Shown here piece after piece: positions 51,130 through 62,820 of a DNA stretch of 64,000 bases (positions are counted from its first letter, which is position 1; the number at the start of each line of letters is the position of its first letter). The notes beneath the pieces were generated by a model. That model was not told the DNA's origin. It made no database searches and saw nothing but the letters and a program-made list of their open reading frames with translations. The DNA comes from Muraenolepis orangiensis (lineage: Eukaryota; Chordata; Actinopteri; Gadiformes; Muraenolepididae), in NCBI GenBank assembly GCA_027704905.1, contig CM051004.1:15443608-15507607 (forward strand), written 5' to 3'. A program made the position numbers and the translations under genes.

Positions 51130-51445
51130 TACCTCACTAACCCCACATCCTGCTTGGTTTGTATAGTCCTCAGGGTTAACCTGAAGTGACTCACTAACCC
51201 CACATCCTGCTGTTAGTAAAGACCTCAGGGTTAACCTGAAGTGACTCACTAACCCCACATCCTGCTTGGTAGTATAGTCCTCAGGGTTAACCTGAAGTGA
51301 CTCACTAACCCCACATCCTGCTTGGTAGTATAGTCCTCAGGGTTAACCTGAAGTGACTCACTAACCCCACATCCTGCTTGGTAGTATAGTCCTCAGGGTT
51401 AACCTGAAGTGACTCACTAACCCCACATCCTGCTTGGTAGTATCC
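51130..51445. repeat. 56-bp tandem repeat, about six copies
   Basis: Unit starting CTCACTAACCCCACATCCTG and ending GGTTAACCTGAAGTGA. Copies are nearly identical apart from one diverged second copy. It is in the first NLR intron, 160 bp before the coding exon. Confidence 0.92.
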
Positions 51446-51620
51446 TTGGGGAAGCAGCATGTGAGGCTCACAGCAGGAGTCACCGTGATAACTGAACTGA
51501 GATCAGTCTAAGCTTGGTATCTGAAACTGAAGATTCTGCTATTCCCTGAATTCTGTCTTAACATCTCCGGTTAACCTGCCAATCCAGCTTCTTGATATCT
51601 GCTCAGGTCTCCGGTCTACT

Positions 51621-51909
51621 ATGAGTGAGGAGGGAAAGGAGGGGAATCCTACCTCTAAAAGAAAAAAAGGTCTTTCTGCGGAAGATGGGGATCCGTCTAA
51701 TAAGAAGAGGTGAGTGTTGATCAGATTATAACAATTCAGCGTCTATAGAACATCCATAAATCATGGCTCTTGTTACAGGAGGATACAGGAGAGAGCAGAC
51801 TCCCCTGGACCCAGCTGTGTCTCCATGAAGAGTGACCAGTCTATGGATATACCTTATACCTTTAAAGATGGACGCCCCTCCAGAGAGGAGAGGTAGGAGT
51901 TTCAAACAG

Positions 51910-51973
<64 letters not shown>

Positions 51974-52579
51974 TTAGTGAAAATAAGTGAATGTCCAGAT
52001 GTAGTTTATAAACTTGTGTTCAAATGTATTCACACTTGAACTCAATGACTGCCTGGTTTATATCTGTTCAGCCGGTGATCTCAGGTAACACACTGTCATC
52101 TCTTTCTCCACCTCTAGAGGGAGCACTGACTCACACACTGTCATCTCTTTCTCCACCTCTAGAGGGAGCCCTGACTCACACGCTGTCATCTCTTTCTCCA
52201 CCTCTAGAGAGAGCACTGACTCACAAAATGTCATCCCTTTCTTTACCTCTAGAGGTGGAGAAAGTTATTGTATAATATTGTCCATTTACAACGTCCATGG
52301 TGCATTGTGTGTCACGCGTGAGTGAGAGAAGGTGAGAAGAGGATCTCTAAGTGTCTGTGACTGTGGTCCATCTCAGAGCTCAGCAGTGATGTATCAGGAC
52401 ACCATCGTTAGTGTCAGTAAATGCTGTTTGTGTGTTGTGTTGAAGCCCAGGGCAGAAGGAGAGAGCAGACTCCCCTGGACCCAGCTGTGTCTCCATGAAG
52501 AGTGACCAGTCTATGCATATACCTAATACCTTTAAAGATGGACGCCCCTCCAGAGAGGAGAGGTAGGAGTTTCAAACAG

Positions 52580-52659
<80 letters not shown>

Positions 52660-53519
52660 TATGTGTGTTAGTGAAAATAAGTGAATGTCCAGATGTAGTT
52701 TATAAACTTGTGTGAAAATGTATTCACACTTGAACTCAATGACTACCTGGTTTATATCTGTTCAGCCGGTGATCTCAGGTAACACACTGTCATCTCTTTC
52801 TCCACCTCTAGAGGGAGCACTGACTCACACACTGTCATCTCTTTCTCCACCTCTAGAGGGAGCACTGACTCACACACTGTCATCTCTTTCTCCATCTGTA
52901 GAGGGAGCCCTGACTCACACACTGTCATCTCTTTCTCCACCTCTAGAGGGAGCCCTGACTCACACATTGTCATCTCTTTCTCCACCTCTAGAGGGAGCCC
53001 TGACTCACAGACTGTCATCTCTTTCTCCACCTCTAGAGGGAGCCCTGACTCACACATTGTCATCTCTTTCTCCACCTCTAGAGGGAGCCCTGACTCACAG
53101 ACTGTCATCTCTTTCTCCACCTCTAGAGGAAGCCCTGACTCACAAAATGTCATCCCTTTCTTTACCTCTAGAGGTGGAGAAAGTTATTGTATAATATTGT
53201 CCATTTACAATGTCCATGGTGCATTGTGCGTCACGCGTGAGTGAGAGAAGGTGAGAAGAGGATCTCTAAGTGTCTGTGACTGTGGTCCATCTCAGAGCTC
53301 AGCAGTGATGTATCAGGACACCATCGTTAGTGTCAGTAAAAGCTGTTTGTGTGTTGTGTTGAAGCCCAGGGCAGAAGGAGAGAGCAGACTCCCCTGGACC
53401 CAGCTGTGTCTCCATGAAGAGTGACCAGTCTATGCATATACCTAATACCTTTAAAGATGGATGCCCCTCCAGAGAGGAGAGGTAGGAGTTTCAAACAGAC
53501 TGTGTGTGTGTGTGTGTGT

Positions 53520-53590
<71 letters not shown>

Positions 53591-54478
53591 TGTGTATGTG
53601 TGTTAGTGAAAATAAGTGAATGTCCAGATGTAGTTTATAAACTTGTGTGAAAATGTATTCACACTTGAACTCAATGACTACCTGGTTTATATCTGTTCAG
53701 CCGGTGATCTCAGGTAACACACTGTCATCTCTTTCTCCACCTCTAGAGGGAGCACTGACTCACACACTGTCATCTCTTTCTCCACCTCTAGAGGGAGCAC
53801 TGACTCACACACTGTCATCTCTTTCTCCACCTCTAGAGGGAGCACTGACTCACACACTGTCATCTCTTTCTCCATCTGTAGAGGGAGCCCTGACTCACAC
53901 ACTGTCATTTCTTTCTCCACCTCTAGAGGGAGCCCTGACTCACACATTGTCATCTCTTTCTCCACCTCTAGAGGGAGCCCTGACTCACAGACTGTCATCT
54001 CTTTCTCCACCTCTAGAGGGAGCCCTGACTCACACATTGTCATCTCTTTCTCCACCTCTAGAGGGAGCCCTGACTCACAGACTGTCATCTCTTTCTCCAC
54101 CTCTAGAGGAAGCCCTGACTCACAAAATGTCATCCCTTTCTTTACCTCTAGAGGTGGAGAAAGTTATTGTATAATATTGTCCATTTACAATGTCCATGGT
54201 GCATTGTGCGTCACGCGTGAGTGAGAGAAGGTGAGAAGAGGATCTCTAAGTGTCTGTGACTGTGGTCCATCTCAGAGCTCAGCAGTGATGTATCAGGACA
54301 CCATCGTTAGTGTCAGTAAAAGCTGTGTGTGTGTTGTGTTGAAGCCCAGGGCAGAAGGAGAGAGCAGACTCCCCTGGACCCAGCTGTGTCTCCATGAAGA
54401 GTGACCAGTCTATGCATATACCTAATACCTTTAAAGATGGATGCCCCTCCAGAGAGGAGAGGTAGGAGTTTCAAACAG

Positions 54479-54527
<49 letters not shown>

Positions 54528-57500
54528 ATCATCCTACTCAGTTTAAAGATCGGGATCCGTCTATTGAGAAGAGGTGCAGATTCATCTGAGCTTGTAAATA
54601 TACAGTATATATTGAACATCCATAGATAGAGAGGAGAGGGAGGAGTTTCAAACAGGTGATGAAAACAGACCACTTGGTTTCTACTAGACTTTGCTGATAC
54701 TGATGTTTTGAGGTCAGGAGAAATAATACAATTATACATATAATTGTTTGTGTGTGTGTGTGTGTGTGTGTGTTATCCACAGACAACACCAGGAGAGGTC
54801 AAAGGTTACTAGTGCTGGGTCTCAGAATCTAACAGAGCTGATCAAGGTGTGTAAATATCCAACAAGACATTTAACTTCAGCTCTACATGAACATTAAAAA
54901 GCATCTCTTGTGGTGCTCAGAGTCTCCAGGCTTCCCTCTTTAGACCAGACGTGAATCAAGGACAGATGCTTCTGATGTCTTCAGCTCACAGGAAAGTTCT
55001 CATTCATGTTCTGTTCCAGAGGGCTGAGGAGAACGCACACGCTTTTCTAGACCAGGAGCTGAAGAAGCTCTGGAGCGTTCTCTTCCCACATGACCCACAA
55101 GGCTCAAAGAGTCAGAGGGAGGAGGAGGAGGAGGATGGGAAGAACGAGGAGCAGAGGAGGCGCGCCATAGAGGGAGTGAAAGACATCACACTGCTCTGCC
55201 TTCTGGAGATGAACCAGGAGGAACTGGCCCACACACTGAGGAGTGGTAAGAGACTCTTATTTAGAAAACATAGAAGAGACTCTTATTTAGAAAACATAGA
55301 AGAGACACTTATTTAGAAAACATAGAAGATACTCTTATTTAGAAAACATAGAAGAGACTCTTATTTAGAAAACATAGAGGAGACTCTTATTTAGAAAACA
55401 TAGAAAAGACTCTTATTTAGAAAACATAGAAGATACTCTTATTTAGAAAACATAGAAAATACTCTTATTTAGAAAACATAGAAGATACTCTTATTTAGAA
55501 AACATAGAAGAGACTCTTATTTAGAAAACATAGAAGAGACTTTTATTTAGAAAACATAGAGGGACTCTTATTTAGAAAACATGAAGAGACTTTTAAGAAA
55601 ACATAGAAGAGTCTCTTATTTTGAAAACATAGAAGAAACTCTTACTTTGAAAACATAGAAGAGACTCTTATTTAGAAAACTTCAAGAGACTCTTAAGAAA
55701 ACATAGAAGAGACTCTTATTTAGAAAACATAGAAGAGACTCTTACTTTGAAAAAATAGAAGAGACTCTCATTTAGAAAACATAGAAGAGACTCTTATTTA
55801 GAAAACATAGAAGAGACTCTTATTTTGAAGATATGTAGGGTTATTGTAGGGGTATCAGGTTTAATGGTTTGATCCAGATATGTAGGGTTATTGTTATATA
55901 TTATAAATATATTATATATTGTGTGTCTATCAGGTTAAAGAAGGTTACACAATACACTGCAGATCAACAGCAGAATATCTGAAGAGATGCAACACTATCT
56001 TGTTATTTCAGCATAGCAAGTCAATTACATAAATAGTTAAATTATAATGTATTATAGTACTGTCATTACACCAATCATATTGTTGTGTCAATATCACGTA
56101 TAAGACCTGTCTTCTGGGTTCTCTAATTTAGGAACAGCTGCAGTCGAGTGCCAACATAACATCAAGTCTCATCTGATGCAGAAGTTCAGACGTGTGTTTG
56201 AGGGAATCGCAAAAGCAGGACAGTCATCAAATCTGAATGACTTCTACACAGAGCTCTTCATCACAGAGAGAGTCAGTGGAGAGGTCAACAAGGAACATGA
56301 GGTCAGACTGATTGAAACAGCTTCCAGGAAACCAGCCAAGGGGGAAACACCAATCAAATGTGAAGACATATTTAAACCCTTACCTGGACAAGATCAACCA
56401 AGCAGAACAATAATGACAACTGGAGTGGCCGGCATTGGTAAAACCGTCTTAACACAGAAGTTCACTCTGGACTGGGCTGAAGGCAAAGCCAACCATGACA
56501 TAGACTTCACGCTTCCCTTCACTTTCAGAGAGCTGAATTTACTGAAAGAGAAAGAGTTTAGCTTGGTGGAACTTCTTCATCACTTCTTTATTCAAACCAA
56601 AGGAATCTGCAGATACGACTTGTTCCAAGTGGTCTTCATCTTGGATGGTCTGGATGAGTGTCGACTTCCTATGGACTTCCAGAACAATCCGATCTGGACT
56701 GATGTTACAAAGTCGACCTCGGTGGACGTGCTGCTGACAAACCTCATCAGGGGCGACCTGCTTCCCTCCGCTCGCATCTGGATAACCACACGCCCTGCGG
56801 CAGCCAATCAGATCCCTGCTGAGTGTGTTGACATGGTGACAGAGGTGAGAGGGTTCACCGACCTGCAGAAGGAGTGTTACTTCAGGAAGAGATTCAGAGA
56901 GGATACTCTGGTCAGCACAATCATCTCCCACATCAAGAGATCCCGAAGCCTCCACATCATGTGTCACATCCCAGTCTTCTGTTGGATCAGTGCTACAGTT
57001 CTGGAGGACCTCTTCAAAACAATCAAGACACAAAAAGAGATGCCCAACACCGTGACTCAGATGTACATCCACTTCCTGAGGGTTCAGTCCATACAGGGGG
57101 ACAGGAAGTACCATGGGAGAGCTGAAACAGATGCAGTCTGGAGTTCAGAGAGCAGGACGATCATTGTTGCTCTGGGAAAACTGGCTTTTAACCAACTGGA
57201 GAAAGGCAACATGATCTTCTACGAGGCAGACCTGGCAGAGTGTGACATCGATATCAAAGCAGCCTCATTGTACTCAGGAGTGTTCACCCAGATATTTAAA
57301 GAGGAGTGTGGGCTGTACCAGGACAAGGTGTTCTGCTTTCTCCATCTGAGCATCCAGGAGTTTCTGGCTGCTCTTTATGTCTTCCTGTCCTTCATCGAGA
57401 CTGGTGTCAATCTGCTCTCAGAAGAACAACCTAATACAACGGTCCAACTCCTCTACCAGAGTGCTGTGGACAAGGCCTTACAGAGTGAGAACGGACACCT

Positions 57501-60500
57501 GGACTTGTTCCTCCGCTTCCTCCTGGGCCTCTCTCTGGAGACCAATCAGATTCTCCTACAGGGTCTGCTGAGACAGACAGGAAGTAGCTGGACCAATGAG
57601 CAAACAGTGTCTTACATCAAGGAGAAGATAAGTGGAGATCTCTCTCCAGAGAGAAGCATCAATCTGTTCCACTGTCTGAATGAGCTGAACGACCGTTCTC
57701 TGGTGAAGAAGATCCAACAGTACCTGACATCAGGAAATCTTTCCAGAATATCTCTCTCTCCTGCTCAGTGGTCAGCTCTGGTCTTCATCTTACTGTCATC
57801 AGAAGAGGAGCTAGATGTGTTTGACCTGAAGAAATACTCTGCTTCAGAGGAGGGTCTTCTGAGGCTGCTGCCAGTGGTCAAAGCCTCCAGAACATCTCTG
57901 TAGGTTCACTAATAACATGCATTTTAATACACAATATACATAATACTAGAATATGAAAGTTATAATAATATACAATACATCTCTGTAGGTTCACTAATAA
58001 CATGCATTTTAATACACAATATACATAATACTAGAATATGAAAGTTATAATAATATACAATACATCTCTTTAGGTTCACTAATAACATAGTATTACAATA
58101 CAATATACATTATACTAGAATATTAAAGTTAGAACAATATACAATACATCTCTGTAGTTTTGTTAATAACATGTTTTATAATACACATAACAATATACAA
58201 ACCATATGAGCTGGGAGCAGGCTATAGGAGGGAGCCTATTTTAATATTTTGTTTTCTAATCTACACAACATTTGGATTGTGAACCGTTAGTAACAGCAGC
58301 ACTTCAGTAGGAAGTCCAGTAACAACTGGGTATTATACCAGGAAACACCACAACTGGGTTTTTCCATAGCCTATTCATATTTGTGAATACTTCATATTTG
58401 AATGAATACTGGACAAGACTGGACCAGGCTACAAATTCCACTCTAATATTGTCTGTTAAATCTTACCTACAGCACTGTTCATCATTTGTTAACTTTATAT
58501 TTCTTATTCATAATGCTAGTAAAGACTGAAGTGGTTTAAATCTAATAAGACCTTTCAACACAGTTCCTAACATGTTCCTGTTGATGTTGTGTGAAGGCTG
58601 AATGGCTGTCATCTGTCAGAGAGATGCTGTGAAGCTCTGGCCTCAGTTCTCAGCTCCAACTCCTCCAGTCTGAGAGAGCTGGACCTGAGTCTCAACCACC
58701 TTCAGGATTCAGGAGTGACGCTGCTCTCTGCTGGACTGGGGAGTCCACACTGTACACTGGAGACTCTCAGGTTAGTTGGACTCAATGAGCAAACACTTAT
58801 AGCACAGGGTTTGATATCAGAAGACATTCAACTGATTCCATGCATTGAGGAGATCTTTAGAACCAGGTGACCATCTCCATCACTAAGGAACGCAACCACC
58901 CTGGGCACCATCTCTTCTCTCCCTACCGTCCGGTCGCTGGTTCTGCAGAATCCGTTCAAGGACTACCAGGTTCAAGGATAGTTTTTATCCCCAGGCAATG
59001 ACCTACTGAATTGCTAGGAGTGCTGCCACTATCATAACATGTCATTAACATTACACTATCATCACATTTCATTAATATTACACTATCATACATGTCATTA
59101 ACATTACACTGTTGGCAGTGGCGGCTGGTGCATTTTTCACCAGGGGGGGCTATACCATTTTTTTTATTTACAATTACATATTGTTAATTACATTATATAC
59201 AATTACGTTTTGTATTGAAATGTCGCCCTTCTGTCCATCACTTTCATCATGGCCACGCAAGGCCAGCTCAAAGGCACCACAGAACTTCACACAGTCTATT
59301 ATTTTAGACAGGATGTGTTTTTGTCCACCTCCTCATTGTGTTGACAGATCCCTATCCTGTAGCCTTCATCAAGTTGAACAGCTACACTGTTAAAAACGAT
59401 TTGTTGACTCAACTTGACTAAGTCAAGTCATCTTGTTGCTTTGACTGAGTTAAGTTTAGTCAAGTTGATTCAACATTTAGTGTCAAGTTGATTACACTTC
59501 AATAAATTAGTTGATACAACTTGTAGTCTGTTGACACAACTTCATGTGTCAAGTTATTTGGACTAGAAAATATTACTTAAGATAACTTAAAAAGATGTTG
59601 GTTAAACTTATTTTATCAAGTTTTTACAAATGTCTATCAAGTTGGCTCAACATGTAAAACTTTGTTTGTTCAACTTCTATTACCAAGTTAGCTTACCAGG
59701 ACAAGCAAACCAATACCAAGCAAACCAAAGCTATACTATAAATCTAAATGAGAATTAGCTTAACCTAAATATTAACACATGTAAAAAATTGCTGAAAAGA
59801 CATTTCAATCAGGACTTTTATTACAATATCAAGAACTGTATTCCAACTCCAACCCACACACTCATTAACTGTTCAGTGTTGGTTTTTAAATTCAAATAAG
59901 TGTGTCAATGGATGTCAACATATAAAGACCTTCCTTGGGACATGTAGACAAAAAAACAACACCCTCCAACACACCATTGCTTTTGCTCGGGGCTGCTCAA
60001 AAACTGAAATGACACGGTCCCATAGATAAAACTGTAATTGAGAGACTTGTTAAACAGAGTAAGTGTGCAGGGTTGCTGCAGTAAAATGCAGTAAAACGTA
60101 GAAAATTGTATCTCTCTAACTGAGAAACTTAACTCAAATGTCAGTCAGAAAATAAAAACATTACTGAAATGTCCACTCTGTTCATGGTTGCTCTACAACA
60201 TAAAATACACAATAGTGTCTCTCAGACACACTTCCTCCAAATAGTGCAAATAGAGATCAGTCAGAACATGAAAACAAACCAGGGTTGACGGAAGATTCTG
60301 TCTCGTCATGCCCACGCAAAGCCAACTCAAAAGCCCCACAAAACTTGACACAGTCGATTATTTTGCATAAAATATGCCGGTTTTTATCCACCTCCTCATT
60401 TTGCTTCCTCACGGCAATCCAGTGGCCGTCGTCCAGCTGCGTAGCAATGTTCACTCTGCCTAGCGTGGCTAGCTTCATAGCATTGTCCATGTGTGCCCTG

Positions 60501-62235
60501 GTGTTCTCATGCTTCCTCACTTTCTCAGACAGGTGCTTCCTATCCCTCACTCCAGTTGTTGTCCATGTTACATCCAGCTAGCCAGGCCTTTCTGGTGTAC
60601 CAGCTACGAGAGAAGCCTCGCATATAGGTCTTCCCTTTGTCACCAGCTGCCTGATGCTGTTTGATAACAATATCAGGTTGATCTGGGCCCAGATCTTTCA
60701 CCTTAAGTTTGTCCGCCAAACTTCTTCTCTCAAACGGCTCTTGAATGAGAGATTTCACAGAGTTAGGGACCGGGTTGAGTCTTGGGGTAGTGCTCACACT
60801 CGCCATTGTTGAACTTGTTGTAGTTAAAATGGCGCCCGCAGAGACAGAGCATAATATGCTTTTCCTAGTACACTGTATGACGATGCTGGAGGGGCTGTTC
60901 TGAAACAGCCCCCCCGAAGACATTTGGAGGACGCTGATTGGCTACATTTTATGTCACTCGTTTATATCTTGAATCAGCAATTGGCTAAACTGCTACAGAG
61001 ACCCGCCTCCGTGGGGCTATTTCTCTACAGCCCCCCCCAGCATCGTCATACAGTGTACTAGGCATATGTGTACTAGGAAAAGCATATTATGTTGCGCAAA
61101 TTATTTTAAAATTATATTTTACACATATTTCTGGGTGCATTCCATATTTTAAACACACACATTATATATATATATTTTTATATTTTTTATTATTAATAAT
61201 AATGTTTGTGCGTGTGGTTTAGGGGCCAGCCGACACTGATTGTTGGACTTTGCTGGACTTTCTGGACTCATTACAGTTGCTGCACTGTACTGCACTGTAT
61301 TCATGATGCTGCTGCACAACTGGCACTTTAAAATGCTTTTATATGCTTTATGTAAAATTCAACACATATCATCCATTAGTCACTTTCTAGTTATTTTTAT
61401 TGTCATTTTTACTGTACTATGTTTATGAAATTCATACTGTGGGAGAGAATGGGGAGTAAGCATTCCATTGTTCTTGTTGCAAATGGCAAATAAATCTCTT
61501 GAATCTTGATTTACATCCATAAAAGTACAAGTTCAGACCCCTAAATAATTAATGTTTAGAGGAATAATGTAACATATTTAAGATGTTGTTGCCCTGATAG
61601 TTTAAGGACATGTTAAATTCTTAAATTGTTAATGGTGGTTTAAGGTGTTTAAGGTGTATTACATTATTATTCTACTCATAGACAGTCAGGTGGAATTTAG
61701 AGTTGTTTAGTAAAGTTTATCTACAGCCTTTTCCTTACAATGTGCCTTTTTATGGAAACTTTAATGATTACATTTGCTGAATATTTGTATATTTTTGACA
61801 GCTAACTGTTATCATTTTAAGATCATTTTTTACATTGACTACACTTCTCTTGTGTTCATTATTGAACAAGTAAAATACTTGTGTTCTTTCAACACAGTTC
61901 CTAACATGTTCCTGTTGATGTTGTTTGAAGGCTGAATGGCTGTCATCTGTCAGAGAGATGCTGTGAAGCTCTGGCCTCAGTTCTCAGCTCCAACTCCTCC
62001 AGTCTGAGAGAGCTGGACCTGAGTACCAACGACCTGCAGGATTCAGGAGTGAAGCTGCTCTCTGCTGGACTGGGGAGTCCACACTGTACACTGGAGACTC
62101 TCAGGTTAGTTGTACTCAATGAGCAAACACTTACAGCACAGGGTTTGATATCAGAAGACATTCAACTGGTTTACAGCCATAAAAGTACTAATTCACACAC
62201 CGAAATAAAGGATATTCATTAGAATAACTCATTCT

Positions 62236-62310
<75 letters not shown>

Positions 62311-62331
62311 TGTGTGTGGGTGTGTGGGTGG

Positions 62332-62412
<81 letters not shown>

Positions 62413-62820
62413 CGTGTGCGTGTGTAGGTTGTCTGGCTGTCTGGTCACACAGGAAGGCTGTGCTTCTCTGGCCTCAGCTCTGAGCTCCAACCCCTCCCAT
62501 CTGACAGAGCTGGACCTGAGCTACAATCACCCAGGAGACTCAGGAGTTACGCTGCTCTCTGCTGGACTGGAGAATCCACGCTGGAGACTGGACACTCTCA
62601 GGTACGGAGAGGACAGCTCACCTCTCAGTGACCGTGTCTCCTACAAGGATTCAACCAGCCGCTAGATGAAGTGGTCTCACAAGGCAGCTGTAACTCATGT
62701 TGTGTACAAAGTGATGATCCAGCAGATCATTGAGTGTGAATGTTTCAACTGCTCTCTCTTTGTTCCCCCCCAGGGTGGAGCACGGTGGAGGATGGAGGCT
62801 GAAACCAGCTCTAAAGAAGT
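51621..62820 (+). CDS. NLRC3-like NACHT-LRR immune receptor (fish NLR-C type), 3' end not in window
   Basis: Fish NLR-C proteins are cytosolic innate sensors or regulators. Exons: 51621-51709 (acceptor 51607), 51779-51892, 52446-52562, 53365-53481, 54345-54461, 54783-54846, 55020-55245, 56132-57899, 58597-58770, 61931-62104, 62428-62601, 62774-62820. All phases agree; 3181 coding bp, about 1060 codons so far. The order is MSEEGKEGNPTSKRKK; four repeats of the SPGPSCVSMKSDQSM type (residues about 30-185); a FISNA-type segment (AEENAHAFLDQELKKLW); NACHT with Walker A GVAGIGKT (379-386) and Walker B FILDGLDE (450-457); winged-helix FLHLSIQEFLAAL; three 174-bp LRR exons; and a linker RVEHGGGWRLKPALKK ending in phase 1, as before a B30.2 exon. 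No stop interrupts it. The exon count in the repeated zone may be copy-number variable. Confidence 0.85.
51911..51976. repeat. (GT)n microsatellites of the amplified units
   Basis: A GT tract follows each copy of the repeated exon by about 20 bp: 51911-51976, 52582-52668, 53502-53602 and 54481-54526. The lengths differ between copies. Confidence 0.95.
52088..52260 (+). repeat. 45-bp satellite, array 1 (4 copies)
   Basis: Unit containing TGTCATCTCTTTCTCCACCT then CTAGAGGGAGCACTGACTCA. The last copy is diverged (TTTCTTTACCTCTAGAGGTGG). The unit length is a multiple of 3, so frames stay open on both strands. Confidence 0.93.
52783..53175 (+). repeat. 45-bp satellite, array 2 (9 copies)
   Basis: Same unit as at 52088-52260, nine copies, with one CATCTGTAG variant in copy 3 and a diverged last copy. 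Confidence 0.93.
53718..54155 (+). repeat. 45-bp satellite, array 3 (10 copies)
   Basis: Same unit, ten copies. It is array 2 plus one extra early unit, and it shares the CATCTGTAG variant (now copy 4), showing it was copied from the same source. Confidence 0.93.
54541..54572 (+). pseudogene. Possible decayed extra NLR N-terminal exon
   Basis: After CTACTCAG comes TTTAAAGATCGGGATCCGTC and a donor AAGAG/GTGCAG, resembling the ends of the first two NLR exons. Its phase does not fit the preceding exon, so I left it out of the gene model. A further relic of the exon border (GAGAGGAGAGGGAGGAGTTT) is at 54630-54655. Confidence 0.35.
55246..55835. repeat. 26-bp minisatellite in the intron after the FISNA exon
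   Basis: About 22 copies of AGACTCTTATTTAGAAAACA plus TAGAAG, starting 2 bp after the splice donor of the exon ending 55245. A few shortened copies occur in the middle. Confidence 0.95.
57900..58596. other. NLR intron with ~107-bp direct repeats
   Basis: The donor region (CATCTCTGTAGGTTCACTAA) is repeated about three times between 57893 and 58160, each with TAATACACAATATACATAAT. The rest is AT-rich with no exon. Confidence 0.75.
58870..59115 (+). mobile_element. LINE 3' region, left part, split by a hAT insertion
   Basis: 58870-58980 decodes as the end of a LINE ORF (ERNHPGHHLFS-like) followed by AAGGACTACCAGG. The tail continues after the inserted element at 61247-61500 (TTTGCTGGACTTTCTGGACT, CTGTACTGCACTGTATTC). 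Same family as 37405-37830. Confidence 0.7.
59116..61238 (-). mobile_element. hAT element with 7/8 target duplication, in an NLR intron
   Basis: The left end reads CAGTGGCGGCTGGTGC and the right end, reverse complemented, CAGTGTCGGCTGGCC. The flanking 8-mers are ACTGTTGG (59108-59115) and ATTGTTGG (61239-61246). It holds a transposase N-terminal relic on the minus strand and a second, shorter relative of part of it at 59220-59345. Between these is a stretch rich in TTGACTCAACTTGA-type repeats (59390-59680), probably another insertion. Confidence 0.82.
60257..60923 (-). pseudogene. ZMYM1-like hAT transposase N-terminal relic
   Basis: Frame 60923-60540 has MASVSTTPRLNPVPNSVKSL, DLGPDQPDIV and the TTF-type zinc-finger start RGFSRSWYTRKAWLAGC. 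Frame 60550-60257 continues with RDRKHLSEKVRKHENTRAHM and KIIDCVKFCGAFELALRGHD. The zinc-finger middle and everything after about 230 residues are missing, so it cannot encode a transposase. Confidence 0.8.
61247..61500 (+). mobile_element. LINE 3' tail, right part
   Basis: Continuation of 58870-59115 after the hAT insertion, ending near GGGGAGTAAGCATTCC and AATAAATCTCTTGAATCTTG. Confidence 0.7.
62238..62427. repeat. (GT)n/(GTGC)n microsatellite before an LRR exon
   Basis: A GT/GTGC tract of about 190 bp runs right up to the acceptor GTGTGTAG of the third LRR exon (starts 62428), leaving almost no pyrimidine tract. Confidence 0.95.

Larger units (their letters stand above)
51779..54461 (+). 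repeat. Tandem amplification of the NLR N-terminal exon
   Basis: Four copies of the exon with TCCCCTGGACCCAGCTGTGT (51779, 52446, 53365, 54345). The first three are each followed by the same (GT)n tract, a TTCAGCCGGTGATCTCAGG stretch and a 45-bp satellite; the fourth is followed only by the (GT)n and then different sequence. Unit lengths are about 667, 919 and 980 bp; the difference is satellite copy number. Units 2 and 3 are almost identical including introns, so the last duplication is recent. Confidence 0.95.

Noticed and set aside
52752..53153. Minus-strand repeat protein with 15-residue units
   Set aside because: The 45-bp satellite is a multiple of three and is open on both strands; no gene signals on the minus strand.
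52088..54155. CRISPR array
   Set aside because: Units are contiguous with no unique spacers and the genome is eukaryotic.
54541..54572. Extra NLR coding exon
   Set aside because: The acceptor phase does not fit the preceding exons; kept only as a possible relic.
56539..57114. 191-codon minus-strand frame
   Set aside because: Shadow of the NACHT exon.
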